From the NCBI GenBank assembly GCA_963930775.1, contig OZ005699.1, positions 7,399,501-7,463,500 on the forward strand: a DNA stretch of 64,000 bases. The letters are read 5' to 3'. Under the pieces are notes generated by a model. It saw only the letters and a list, made by a program, of their open reading frames with translations. It was not told where the DNA came from and did no database searches. The DNA is from Cliona cf. orientalis. Lineage: Eukaryota; Porifera; Demospongiae; Clionaida; Clionaidae. Both the position numbers and the translations under genes were made by a program. Below, piece after piece: positions 1 through 11,134 of the stretch (the first letter of the stretch is position 1; each line of letters begins with the position of its first letter).

Positions 1-612
1 CACAAAATTAATAGAAATCAGACTCAGTTTAACAGTACTCAGGTGTTGCTGTGCATATTATAATTTCTTTGACCTCAATCTGATCAATGTTATCTTCTGA
101 GTGACATAACTGAAGTTTGTATGTATAAAAGAACATCATGCATGCATGCATATGAGAAATTTGACCATAATTATGTGGTTGACTTGGTTTCATGCCTCCT
201 TTCTTTAGATCATTAACCATTTTAATGATAGCATGAGGAAAACTCATTGTCTGAATAATCCAAATTCCTAATAATATTGTAAACAACTTAATTTGCATCA
301 TTATAGTTAATCATGCAGAGGAGTCAGATGCAATTATATACTAGGCTAGACTATAATATAATGATACATTAAGAATTAAGGGTTTAACCAGCCATTATAT
401 ATGAACAATTTACCCTCCTCTGCATTAATTGCAATGGAATCACTCTGCTTACTGGAAAAATAAACGATAATCAGTGAGACTCCAATGAACTTTGTTATGT
501 CCAAATGAAATTCAGATAACTTATTTAATTTATTGGGTTGAAATTCATATGCATGACTGTTTATTTTTCACCGTAATAGCATTCCAATCATATTATTATT
601 ATTATTGTACAT
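1..612. repeat. Terminal direct repeat, copy 1 of 2
   Basis: This stretch is nearly identical to 63,388-64,000 in the same orientation. By eye the two differ by a few substitutions and a 5 bp gap near 260/63,660. It contains the 3' exon of a beta-helix family gene on the minus strand, then AT-rich non-coding DNA with a short palindrome (TGCAGAGGA at 313, TCCTCTGCA at 417). Spacing between copies is about 63.4 kb. It could be a tandem segmental duplication, a dispersed repeat, or an assembly/haplotype artefact. Confidence 0.85.
29..111 (-). pseudogene. Last exon of a beta-helix/7TM family paralogue
   Basis: Read on the minus strand this encodes a C-terminus starting EDNIDQIEV and ending TATPEYC, then TAA. 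The same tail lies in frame 3 at 7,755-7,817 on the plus strand, just after the beta-helix gene, so this is the 3' end of a paralogue in opposite orientation. A plausible acceptor (TCACTCAG) lies directly upstream at about 112. No upstream exon is recognisable in the next 500 bases. It is therefore either a gene entering from outside with a long last intron, or a solo relic. Confidence 0.6.
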
Positions 613-796
613 AATACATTAATTCCTATCATAGTATTATGTTATTGTAATCCAGTTAATTATAGATACTATCTCAAACTTACCAACTTTATGAGGTATA
701 AAGTTGCTTGGATGACACTCATGGGACAAGTGGTACGTACGTGCAACTAAATCTATGCCTGTTGCAAACTGGCTTTGATATAGTTTAGTAGGTATA
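613..796. other. AT-rich intergenic DNA
   Basis: No convincing coding exon, RNA or repeat end is visible here apart from short ATT runs. Confidence 0.5.
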
Positions 797-1377
797 TGAA
801 CACTTGACCATCTCCCCAGTAGCTGCACAGTGTAATGGTGCATGTGGTAAAAGGTCGTCAATAGAATGCGTACACATCGATCGATGCTGGCCCCAGAAAT
901 CATGGAGATGGCGTCAAAGATCGACTCTCAACCTTGATAGCGACAAGTTTCGATGCTTCAATTACAGAGACGAACTCGACAGCACAGTATTCCTTCCGAA
1001 TTTCAGGTTGGTCACGCTGCTGCAGTCGCCGCGCGGGCCAGCCCCTTGTGACAGTGATGCGTGCTATATATAGCGCAAGGCTAGCTTTATTTATCCACGG
1101 CATTACGTAAGCCAAGGAAACACGTGAAGTTCAACCAACAGTATTTCTCAGAGAAAGTAGCGCTCAGCTTGTAATGTATTCGCTGGATACGCGCGTAAGA
1201 TACTCTACATATTTACTGATTTTCAAGTCCCAGAAAGGCTCCAGTGAAGCCCTGGATTTTCTCATAATTACCTCATAGATTACCTAAGAGATTACACCAT
1301 AGGTTTCATCATACATTACACCACAATTACCTCATAACCACAGAAAAGTAAATTTCTACTGGGGAGATAATATAGTG
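797..1377. mobile_element. Non-autonomous TIR element, family A (copy 1)
   Basis: The element is bounded by ATCTCCCCAGTAG at 810-822 and its inverse CTACTGGGGAGAT at 1357-1369. Most of it matches 2,987-4,204, where the second copy carries an extra 0.7 kb insertion. Shared internal landmarks are TCGACAGC, CTAGCTTTATTTATCCACG and CAGAAAAGTAAATTTCTACT. It has no coding capacity. Exact ends are uncertain because both copies share ATGAACACTTGACCA outside the inverted repeat. Confidence 0.6.
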
Positions 1378-1576
1378 CAGTAACCCACGTTATTTTAATA
1401 CCCACTTGTTTTTACTGTGGGCCGCAAAAAAATGAAAAGCTAGCTAGCTAGCTACTTGTAGGTTTTAGATTTTATCCAGTACCTGACAGTGTCATCTATC
1501 AAATAGCCGCAAAAATACCCATAGTATACTCTTGACCAGCTACTGTAACTGCATACATCTAGTATAGCTAGGAACA
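1378..1576. other. Upstream region of the beta-helix gene
   Basis: Non-coding AT-rich DNA with a (TAGC)n tract at 1440-1454. Any promoter of the following gene would be here, but no specific element can be supported. Confidence 0.4.
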
Positions 1577-2399
1577 ATGAGCTATTTATTCAGTTGCTAT
1601 TAATTTTGTTACTGTTCTTCTTGGTGTATGCTGATGCTGCAAACAACCAGGTACACTACTACATCATACCCTCACTGAGTGCACGTGTTGACTGTCCTGG
1701 AAAGCCCTGCCTTACTCTAGAACAGTTTGCTGCTAACTACGTCGGCAATGAAACTAACATATCTCTCTCCTTTCTGCCTGGAAATCACAGTCTTATTAAT
1801 GGCGAGCTCTCTCTGTCTCATGCAGACTACTTCTCAATGACAAAGGTCATAGGAGGCAATGGAACTGTGTTCGTAAAATGTGGCAGGTCAGGAAGGTTCA
1901 ATATCAGTGAGACAATGTTTGCTACAATAAAGGATCTGCACTTTGTTGGCTCTGGCGGTAATAGAGTTAGCCAAGTGGAGCAATTTATAGTTGAAGACAC
2001 CATCTTTGAGGGTGTGGAAGGCAGAGGTACTGCACTAGTGCTGAATGAAGTGACTACATTTCAGTATCGTGAGGTCATAAATTTTCTATACTTTGAAGAT
2101 GCACTGAACATTACCTTAGACTACATATATGTAAATCGAAATCCATTGCTAGCCGTTGGTGGTGCATTGTACACAGCCTTCAGCAACGTTTCAATTGTTA
2201 GCAGCAACTTCACAGACAATAGAGCCGAGATAGGAGGAGCACTCTTTGCTCACAATAGCAGTCTCCATGTTGTTGGAAGTACCTACAGCTACAATAAAGC
2301 TAATTTTGCTGGAGTCATGGTCACATCTGAATCCTCAATCAACATCGATCTCAAAAATAGTAGTTTTTGTGACAATGCAGCCGAATTCATTGGTGGAGC

Positions 2400-2763
2400 A
2401 GTGGCGGATCCAGGGGGGGTGCATGGGGTGCTATTGCACCCCCCTTGGGCTAGACACTGAGTCAGCAATTTATAGCCTATTGCACTGGCATGATGCTGCT
2501 GCCTAGTGAATCTCACTCACTATTAATTATACAAACCATTTTCTGTTGATATCATATCATAACTAGACGAACACAAACGATGATCGACAGTCTTCTCTAC
2601 AAGTATCCATGAACTGTGGCTAAAATTTCAATTTAAAGAGCACCGCCACGCCCGATTGTGGGCGTGGCTCATTAAAAAGGGGGCGTGGTCCAAAAATTTC
2701 GCGCGCTTCGCGCGCATTCTTCTATCTGAGCACCCCCATTCCAGAGATCCTGGATCCGCCCCT
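2400..2763. mobile_element. MITE in beta-helix coding sequence
   Basis: 364 bp with terminal inverted repeats AGTGGCGGATCCAGG (2400-2414) and CCTGGATCCGCCCCT (2749-2763). The flanks GTGGAGC and GTGGAGT form an imperfect 7-8 bp target duplication, which suggests a hAT-like integrase. It contains GC-rich segments (GGGCGTGGCTC, CGCGCGCTTCGCGCGC) and no ORF of its own. It interrupts the beta-helix repeat block between FIGGA and the next repeat. Confidence 0.75.
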
Positions 2764-2986
2764 GTGGAGTGATGATAGCATAATATTATAGAGACTATTT
2801 CAGTATTAGTGGTGCTACTTTTACTAACAATAATGCAGGTGCTAGTAGTGGAGTCATAGCGACACATAGCATCACTAATAGCATTTTCAGTGATAATTCA
2901 GCATTAGAGTATGGTGGAGTGATTGTTGCAGTTACTGATGGTGTCATGTTGTCAGCTTTGAATTCTGATTTGTCATTTAATGAACA

Positions 2987-4204
2987 CTTGACCACTTGCC
3001 CAGTAGCTGCATGCATAATGGTTCATATGGTAAAAGGTCGTCAATATAGTGCGTACACACATTGATACTCAGACTGTCCAACCTACTCAGCATGTCAAAG
3101 TGGGACACCTTTAGTAAATGTCATGTGTGAAGTGGTATGCGTAATATCTTGCACTAGCTAATAATTATTATTTATATAATATCATCTGATTCAAGTATTA
3201 CTGTATCAGTGCCTCCTATCTTTCAGTATAAAATTTAATATTCCCATTTTTCAGTATATTTTTGCATGCATATTCTTAGTACTTTATAAAGAGCTCCATA
3301 CAATATGATGCATGTACTAAGTTTTTAGTATTTTTGATATTCCGTAGTATCAGTATTTAAATTTTATGGTCAGAATCGGATGATTCAGTAAAAATACTGA
3401 CAACTCCGTATACTAGGAGGCACTTCTGTATGAACCATGCAGAAGAAAACTAACACATTTTCTTGGATTTCCTCGCAGAAGGCTGCTCTGATGTTGTGGC
3501 AGAACGTTTAGACGCCTGCTAATTTACATGGAAGGCTTGCGTCGGTACGGGGTCGCCACCTCCCAGTACAATATCGGTTAACGTTTGCCCCGCCTCCTGA
3601 GAGCGAACGCTTGCGCGTGCGTAGTCTCGCAAGCTACACCCTTCAATAGCTTTCTCGTTACCGTATGAATCATAGCTGTGCCTAAAAGCGGGACAAACTG
3701 CGTCCCGAGCAAGGTTAGTGCGGGACGCGGGACAATTTCTCTGAAAGCGGGACTGTCCCGCTCAAAGCGGGACGGTTGGACAGTCTGGATACTGGCGCCT
3801 CAATCACAGAGATGGAGTCTGAGAGTCGACCGCGGCCGACTCTCGTCCTCGATACTGACAATTTTCAATCACAGGAGACGAACTCGACAGCTTCTGAACA
3901 TCAGGTTAGTCGCGGCATGGCACACAGCGTGCGTGCTATATATAGCACAAGGCTAGCTTTATTTATCCACGGGATTACGTCAGCCAAGAGAACGCGTGAA
4001 GTTCGGCCGGCGGTACTTCGCAGAGAAAGTAGCGCTCAGCTTATAATGTATTCGCTGGGTACATGCGTCAGATACTCTACATATGTACCGATTTTCAAGT
4101 ATCAGAAAGGCTCCACGGAGGCCCTGAGTTTTCTGGCAATTACCTCATAGATTACATCATCATTACCTAATAACCGCAGAAAAGTAAATTTCTACTGGGC
4201 AAGT
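2987..4204. mobile_element. Non-autonomous TIR element, family A (copy 2)
   Basis: Inverted ends ACTTGCCCAGTAG (2994-3006) and CTACTGGGCAAGT (4192-4204), flanked by AATGAACA at 2979-2986 and 4205-4212, an apparent 8 bp target duplication. Same family as 797-1377 but interrupted by a second element at 3070-3787. It lies inside the beta-helix coding region: the left flank reads SDLSFNE and the right flank reads NE before the next insertion. Confidence 0.7.
3070..3787. mobile_element. Element nested inside family A copy 2
   Basis: Relative to the copy at 797-1377, this 0.7 kb is extra. Its ends are inverted (ACTGTCCAACC at 3073-3083; GGTTGGACAGT at 3774-3784) and flanked by GATACT on both sides (3064-3069 and 3788-3793), a 6 bp target duplication. 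The interior includes alternating 'gcgggac/gtcccgct' repeats (3681-3775). No coding function seen. Confidence 0.7.
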
Positions 4205-4222
4205 AATGAACAACTCAGAGAC

Positions 4223-4610
4223 TACGTCCAGAGTCCCTCATGAATACGCCGCCATAAATTCGAACTAGGACACATCGACAAACTGCGCATGCTCCGTATA
4301 CGCGTACAATATCGGGGCGCGCGGCTTGAGCCGGTTGACCTTCACCTGCCATGTGCTCGACTGAATAGGGAAATCCCCCCGAGTGCGAGCTCGCCAAAGA
4401 AAGCGAGCCGAGAAAATCGCCATATCTCATCGATAGTCCACGATGTCTTCTACGCTAGGTTCGAATTCTGGGTCCCAACACCCTATCATGTGAGCTAAAC
4501 ATTTTGAAACAGTTTCACAGCAATTACATCATAGGTTTCATCATCATTTCATCATAATTTCATCATAGCGAGAGCGGAATTCTTAGTTTCTAATTGGGAC
4601 TCTGGACGTA
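4223..4610. mobile_element. MITE with TACGTCCAGAGTCCC ends
   Basis: 388 bp with perfect inverted ends TACGTCCAGAGTCCC (4223-4237) and GGGACTCTGGACGTA (4596-4610). Beta-helix coding resumes immediately to the right (NITSSTFTNNSAIRGG). The interior is GC-rich and non-coding. It is the third insertion in the same coding region. Confidence 0.75.
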
Positions 4611-6308
4611 ATATTACCAGCAGTACTTTTACTAACAACAGTGCAATTAGAGGAGGTGTTGCATATGCTGAATCTTCATCATTTAACATTTTTGGCAGCA
4701 GTTTTTATGCTAACAAAGCTATTCAAGGAATAATATTAACCTTTGAATGCTCCATGCATATTAATGATGGTACATTTGAAAATAATTTAGGATCATTCTA
4801 CATTTTCGACAGCCACCTCACGTTTAGTGGCTACACAAGATTAGAGAACTTTACAAAACAATCACTCATAAGCATCCAGTCGACCGTGATCTTCACTGGA
4901 ATAAGCAGTTTGTCGAACAACCGAGCAAGTAGTGGAGCAATATCAGCCACCGAGAGTAAATATGGTGAAACAATAATAGCCAACAACACAGCCACAGCCA
5001 TGAGCAGTGGGGGTGGTATTTCTCTCCGACAAAGTGATCTTGAAGTCAGGGGAAACTGTACCATCTCTGGCAACGCTGCTGTGAGGGGTGGAGGAATCCA
5101 TGCCACTAGTTCAACTATTGCTGTATATGATCCATGGACTCTTCAATTCATCAACAACAGAGCGAAAAATGGGAGTGGACTTTATTTAGAGGACACTGCA
5201 AAATTGTATGTAATAAAACCTACATCGAGTCATCCACTAAAACTTACGTATACATCAAGATGTTCCCATTCTGAAAACCTACTATTCCGAGCTAACCGTG
5301 CCAACTATGGAGGAGCCATATATGTGGGTGACAATACCAATTCTGATGCTTGCTCACCTGATAATGAATGTTTCATCCAAACACTTGCACTTTATCAATA
5401 TTACATAAAAGAAAGAAAAGTAAACGTGCTCTTCTCTGGCAACACTGCAAGTGAGCAAGGAGCTAACATCTTTGGAGGACTACTGGACAGATGCATTCCA
5501 AGTCCATTTGCTGAAGTGTACAAACGGCGCCGATTAGGAGCACCACCATCACACTATAGTGGTATCAGTTACCTTGGAAACATCACCAACATAACAGCAT
5601 TAGGTACCATATCCTCTCTGCCTGTTCGAGTTTGTTTTTGTAAGAGTAATGGTGAGGCAGACTGCAGCTACCAGCCACCAACCATCAACATCAAAAAGGG
5701 AGAAATTTTCACTGTGCCACTTGTTGCAGTGGATCAGGTCAATCATTCTGTAGATGCAAACATCATCAGTTCTCTATCTTCATAAGACGGCGGTTTTAGT
5801 GAAGGACAGCAAACTCAAAGTGTGGGGAGAAACTGTAGCAATGTAACATTCAATGTATTCTCTCCACACGACTCGGAAACAATAAACCTCTTAAATTACC
5901 AATGGTCCTTGTGGAAGCTCCAAGCTCTCCATAGAATATTTGAATATCCAGTTCATTAACTGCACTTGCCCAATTGGTTTTCAGCGAATTGATAGTAATA
6001 CAAGATGTGGATGTGATTGCGACTCAAAACTGTCTCCCCATATAACTAACTGCAGCTCAACAACTGGATCTCTCATAAGAGTTGACACTAATTCGTGGAT
6101 CACTCACATCAATGATACTGACCCACCTGGCTATATCATTCATCTCAACTGCCCTTTTGACTACTGCCGACCTCCAACTGAAAGTATCAGCATGAATCTC
6201 AACCTTCCTGATGGAGCAGACGCAAAGTATGCTTACAATCACAGTGGAGTTTTATGTGGAGGTTGTCAGAAACATCTCAGTCTCTCCCTAGGTAGTTCAC
6301 GTTGCTTA

Positions 6309-6558
6309 GGCCACTGTAACTTAAATACTTGTTTCCCGTCCTCTCCTATGCCTGGATAGCATGCGGGCGGGCGGTCATTATTCATTATTCATTATGTATG
6401 AATATCATTATCTAACCACTAAACCTTGCCCACTTCCTGTGGTTTACAAGGAGCATGACTAGCTGGCTTGCTATAGCAATGCATAATGAATTTTGAGGCG
6501 GCTACAAAATAAGCATGCGGGCGGGTGACGGGAAACAAGGAATCAAGTTACAGTGGCC
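6309..6558. mobile_element. PIF/Harbinger-like MITE, copy 1 (in coding sequence)
   Basis: 250 bp with inverted ends GGCCACTGTAACTT and AAGTTACAGTGGCC, target duplication TTA on both sides, and subterminal GTTTCCCGTCC/GGACGGGAAAC-type and CGGGCGGGCGG blocks. Base for base it reads as identical to 38,232-38,481. GG..CC ends with a TWA target are typical of PIF/Harbinger. It splits the beta-helix gene just before the first membrane helix (SSRCL left, CHSHWPAVLV right). Confidence 0.88.
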
Positions 6559-7870
6559 TTATCTTGTCACAGTCACTGGCCCGCTGTGCTTGTTGTAATT
6601 CTCTTAGCTGCCATTGTAGCAGGAATATTGTTGGTGACTGCACTGTTAGTCATCAACATGACAGTGGCTGTTGGACTGATCAATGGCTTTATCTTTTACG
6701 CTAACATTGTAGCAGCTAATAGTGCCGTCTTCTTTCCATCGTCAGAGCCTAGCTTTCCCACACTGTTAGTAGCTTGGCTTAATCTGGACATAGGAATTGA
6801 TGTCTGTTTCTTTGATGGTCTTGATGCATACACCAAAACTTGGCTTCAACTGCTTTTTCCAATCTACATTATCTCCCTAGTGATTATTGCAATCATCGTC
6901 AGTGAGTACTCCCCTCGATTTGCTAGACTAATTGGAAAGAGAGATCCAGTTGCAACTCTAGCTACACTAATTCTGCTATCTTATGCCAAACTCCTCTCAG
7001 TGACTATCACAGTTTTGTCGTTTGCTGTCCTTGACTATCCTGATGGCTCACGTGAGACTGTATGGCTTCTTGATGCGAATGTGCCATACTTTCAAGGAAA
7101 ACATGTAGCTCTTGTCCTCGTTGCTCTGTTGATTATTCTAGTTGGTACTCCCTACACAATTCTTCTCTTTCTTTGGCAGTGGCTTGTTCGAGCTCCGAAG
7201 TGGAAGGTTTTCAAATGGACAAGGAACACTAAACTCAATGCTTTTATCTCTGTCCATCATGTTCCATACAACAATAAATATCGCTACAGGACTGGCTTGC
7301 TACTGCTTGTGAGGGTGGTCTTGTACATCACTGCTTCAGTGACTGTGTCCGCTGATCCTCAAACTTCACTTTTAATAGCTAACATCTCAGTGGGAAGTCT
7401 CTTTCTCTTAAAAGAGATTACTGGAGCGAGGGTGTACAAAGAATCTTTCTTGAACATTATAGAGACAGGGATCTACTTCAATCTTCTTGCATTGTCTACT
7501 TTTAGCTGGTACCGCTTCAAAATGGACACTGAGAAGCAGACAGCCATTGCCTACACTTCTACCATCATAATCTTCATCCTTCTGGTCGGAGTAATTATCT
7601 ATCACGTGTATTTTCTGGTTAGAAAGGATCATCCCCGGCGGGGAGAGGAGTTGAATGAGCATCTCCTGGCTTCAGTTCAAGCTGTTAAAGTTGAAGTAGC
7701 TAACTCACTCTATCATTGAAATCCCCAAGCCTTGAGCTCAAGTCTCCACCACCAGAAGATAACATTGATCAGATTGAGGTCCAAGAAATTATATGCACGG
7801 CAACACTTGAGTACTGTTAATAAACTGAGTCTGATTTCTATTAATTTGGTGGTATTTCCAACAATCATGA

Positions 7871-8204
7871 ATAACAATACTCGGTAGTAATTGATTATAA
7901 ACTCTTTATTCTTATTTTATCAATGCTTTGTAGTAGCACTTTTAGACTGCTTATTCTCAAGTAGTTATTGTATCAATGCTTTGTAGATTACTTTAGTCCC
8001 CTAATTAAAATAATAATAGCGTTTAGCTACTGGAATTTAATTTGCTACTTTATTCAGTTACTGCTATTAAAATTGTTATTGTGTTACATTTATATAACTT
8101 GAATTACATATCATCATGGCATGCAAACTCAAAATAGAACAATATCATGCATATCTAATCATTATTCCTAGGAAATGTCCATATCCATGCATGTCACACC
8201 CACC
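7871..8204. other. Intergenic AT-rich DNA
   Basis: Contains a short direct repeat of ATCAATGCTTTGTAG (7919 and 7972). No gene seen. Confidence 0.4.
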
Positions 8205-8680
8205 CTGCTGATTGCCATGTTAAGCCTCGGCCCTGAAGCTGAGATGTTTGTATGCACACAGATCTCCAAATACACGAATACAAAGTAAATAAATCTAAAG
8301 CATGCACATAATGATGCATGACACAATAGTATTATTCATGATAAAGCACATAGCTACCACTATATTATTATTATATTATACAGCCAGGACAATTATAATA
8401 ATTTTTGCATGCCATTGGGCAGAAATACACAATTATACTAAATTGGCTCTTGACCAGCGATCCTAGCCAGTTACTAAATCTCTGTCCTAGATTAAGCAGA
8501 GACTTTCCAGTAGTGATTGTCTCTTTGATTGGCTGGGAAACTGCAGATTTGTACTCTTCTTTCGTTAGCTCAGAGTGCAGCTGGGAAATCGAATCCTTGC
8601 CTTTACTGGATCTTCATGATCAGTGGCTTGCGTTTCTTCATCTTCATCTCAGTATCCAGGGAGGACTGCTTGTAGCAGGC
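8205..8680 (-). pseudogene. Duplicated, decayed copy of the last exon at 12,700
   Basis: About 480 bp closely match 12,490-12,900, covering both 3' flank and coding exon. On the minus strand the peptide SELTKEEYKSAVSQPIKE is preserved, but an indel near 8590 breaks the frame (GGATTCGATTTCCCAG for GGATCGCCCAG), and the stop codon has been lost. It is therefore a non-functional segmental duplicate of the end of the 12.7-16 kb gene. Confidence 0.75.
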
Positions 8681-8685
8681 ACAGA

Positions 8686-8741
8686 TGGTCCGGGGGGGAC
8701 CATTCATTCCCGATATGGATGGTCCGGGGGGACCATCAGAT
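8686..8741. repeat. Tandem pair of GGTCC..GGACC hairpins
   Basis: GATGGTCCGGGGGGGACCAT is followed 35 bp later by GATGGTCCGGGGGGACCATC. Each unit is a short self-complementary hairpin. This may be the end of a small transposon. Confidence 0.5.
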
Positions 8742-9001
8742 CAATAATGATGACAAGTTCCCATGCACACAATCATGAATTCAAATAGCTACATAAAACA
8801 CTCAATAATAGTAATAGTATAGAGTATTGTATCATCATCATGTAATAAAACCACTAAAATTAATATCAGAATTATCCAGTGCACAACTACACTTTATTAA
8901 TATTATTGTCCCATAAAATTTAGAATTATGTGTACTATGCATGCATAATGTCTTGTGCATATAGCTTCTTATAGCTACTATATATAGAAGTATTGGTTTA
9001 A

Positions 9002-11134
9002 ACAACTTTCTCTTTAACATCAATATCGTTGTCAACGACTGTATATGGTTGTTCACGATTTCTATATCTGAAACATGGTGATTGACGCACACACTTGACG
9101 GGTTTTTTTTCTACTGTAACAAAACAATTTTCTGTTTCATCATAATAATATGTGGTAGTATATCTTGTATCCGGATCTCTCTGCACCTTTACCTCTACAA
9201 TATCCTTTTCAGTCCAGATGTTCCATGAAATGAACTTCACATTGACAAATGGACTAGCATTTATTTTTATCTCTTTAAGAACTGCATATTCCGTACCCTC
9301 ATATTGGCTGTTCGTTGTCACAATATGTGCCTTGATCATGGTAGTACATAGCTGTGAGCTTACTTTGCGATGTGTCATTGCTTTGAGATGGAATATCATT
9401 CTCCTTACACACTTGATATACTTCAGTTGTTGCAGGTTTATGCCGGGTATCGTGCAGTACTAGATAGAGCTCTTCCTCCACTTCACGAACTACTGCAATT
9501 TGATCATCTCGGATATTAACTGTCACTAGTTTACCCTCATTCCCAAGGCATTTTACAATTCTACGTATAATATCACTTTCAGTGTAATATAGTGGATGGC
9601 CTGACACTTGATTCGTTTGCATTGCTTCTTGGATATTCATTTTTGTAATAATACAAATGTTTCCTAGATACTTCGCAATACGTTCAATATCATTTTTATA
9701 CATTTCTTCATGATAGCAATCTGATTCAGTAATTTCTGAGTTTTCAAATTGGTAATTGAAAGAGTGTACATGTATCCCTGGTTTTTCACGAATATAAATC
9801 TGAAGTTCATCATTGGACAGTACATTCACACATACAAGCTCACCTTTGACTCTCTGGACACAACAACATGTTTTTCGAAAAAAAAATCCAAAATTGATAA
9901 TGGTAAATATAATGAACGCACATATAAAGAAACCGTAGAAACCAAGCCTTAGCTGACTTTCATCTTCACCTACTTTTGCTTTTATGGGATAACAGTCCAA
10001 CAGGTGCTGATTATCAGCGATTAGAAACATTCCAACGGCTATAAAAACTAAACATGACAATAAAAGTTCTATTATTATTGCAATGCTACCTTTACAACGT
10101 CCCTTCTGCTTAGGTGGTATTAAATTTAATTTGCATGAATTTGTCTGGAAACTTGGATGACAATAACCAATCAAAAATATCACCATGATTATTGCTTCAA
10201 TGACTATGAAGGAGAGTAGCATACCTCCATATAAAGACCAGAGTACGTTTATCTCATCTTTTCTGTCACATAGACTGTTCATGTTATCGCATGTATTATC
10301 AGCTTTCTTGAGAACTACTGTAAGCCAGACATCAAAATCTATTACAATCGTCAACAGGTATGTATATGCAACTATCAGGCTATGAGTCTCACTGTTATTA
10401 GGTGAACATAAGTTAAATACTTTATCTTCATGTGCAGTTGGCTTAATATCCTTGAAGTATCTTTTTAGCTTTTTTAATGCAGTTGGAACAATACGATACA
10501 GTAAAACTCCAAATACAGAAAAGCCTAGTGTTAAGGCTCCAGCATTTTTTCCCTCATAGACTTTACTGAAGTTGTCTCCAAGAAAGTAAAGTACACCTCC
10601 AATAATAGTAAAAATTTTGGTAAGTATATCGATCCATTCTGATCCATGACATTGTGGATACACCCAATTGAATTTTAGTATACAGCACTCGCATTGTTTA
10701 TCCCAACATGAACATGAACATGAGCTAAAACTGCATTTTTCTTTGCTACATTGCCGTGTACATTGTATGTAGCCATACGTAAGCGAGATCATTCCAACAA
10801 TAAGATAAACACTCAATGGCCCACCAATTCCAAACCATATAGAAACCCACTTCAGTTTCTCTTCCATTTTTGTAAGATGAAGTATTTCAGTCACAATTCC
10901 ATTCACTAAATCAGCCAGAAGAATCCACAGCAGTAGAATTTCAATTTGGATATGATTAGTTTTTGGTGACGCAGGCCCATGGTGGTGGCTTCCATGCTGT
11001 TTTTAAGAGAAAATCAATATCATAGTACTATGACAATGTAGTTATTATTGTCATTTTGATTATAATATTATAGCTATAGCATGCATGCACCACAGCGTCT
11101 TACAACTTACATCAACATTGGTATTTGGAGACAT
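9002..11134 (-). CDS. Sponge multi-pass membrane protein, two exons, probable 3' frameshift
   Basis: Exon 1 (11,111-11,134) encodes MSPNTNVD and ends at a GTAAGT donor. The intron is 114 bp (AAACAG acceptor), and exon 2 runs down from 10,996 starting HGSHHHGP. The product has about eight hydrophobic helices, for example WILLADLVNGIV, IGGPLSVYLIVGMISL, LLTIVIDFDVWLTVVL and ELLLSCLVFIAVGMFLIA. A Cys-rich loop (CSFSSCSCSCWDKQCECC) follows the second helix, and the C-terminal tail is soluble. I do not recognise the family. The frame stops at 9,299, but another frame (9,002 to about 9,330) continues with a clearly protein-like tail (EYAVLKEIKINASPF). A one-base shift near 9,300-9,330, real or a sequencing error, is likely. 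A degraded paralogue with the same exon 1 lies at 42.7-44.3 kb. Confidence 0.75.

Larger units (their letters stand above)
1577..7817 (+). pseudogene. Beta-helix repeat / multi-pass membrane protein, disrupted copy
   Basis: The coding blocks 1594-2400, 2784-2986, 4610-5898, 5902-6308 and 6559-7719 read as one protein. They give a hydrophobic leader (LLLILLLFFLVYADA), the Cys motif DCPGKPCLTLEQFA, many GGAL/GGVI plus FTxNxA repeats (right-handed beta-helix, Pmp-like), a Cys-rich stretch (NCTCPIGFQ, CGCDCDS, GVLCGGCQ), then about 7 membrane helices from 6580. Sponge genomes carry many such predicted surface proteins; the function is unknown. Lesions are numerous. ATG 1577 is one base out of frame with the leader, and there is no other in-frame ATG. 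TAA occurs at 2781 and at 5783-5785, with homology continuing in the same frame. There is a +1 shift near 5900. Four separate insertions split the coding sequence. The family C-terminus (EDNIDQIEV to LEYC, 7755-7817) is out of frame after the stop at 7717. Splicing might remove some insertions, but the stop at 5783 and the shift at 5900 argue for a dead copy. Confidence 0.75.

Noticed and set aside
3678..4150. ORFs in the 3.7-4.1 kb region
   Set aside because: They lie within non-coding transposable elements (family A copy 2 and its nested element) and match no exon on the other copy.
1594..5785. Bacterial (chlamydial Pmp) origin for the beta-helix gene
   Set aside because: The repeat style is similar, but the C-terminal 7TM region, genomic setting and sponge-typical motifs point to a sponge gene family.
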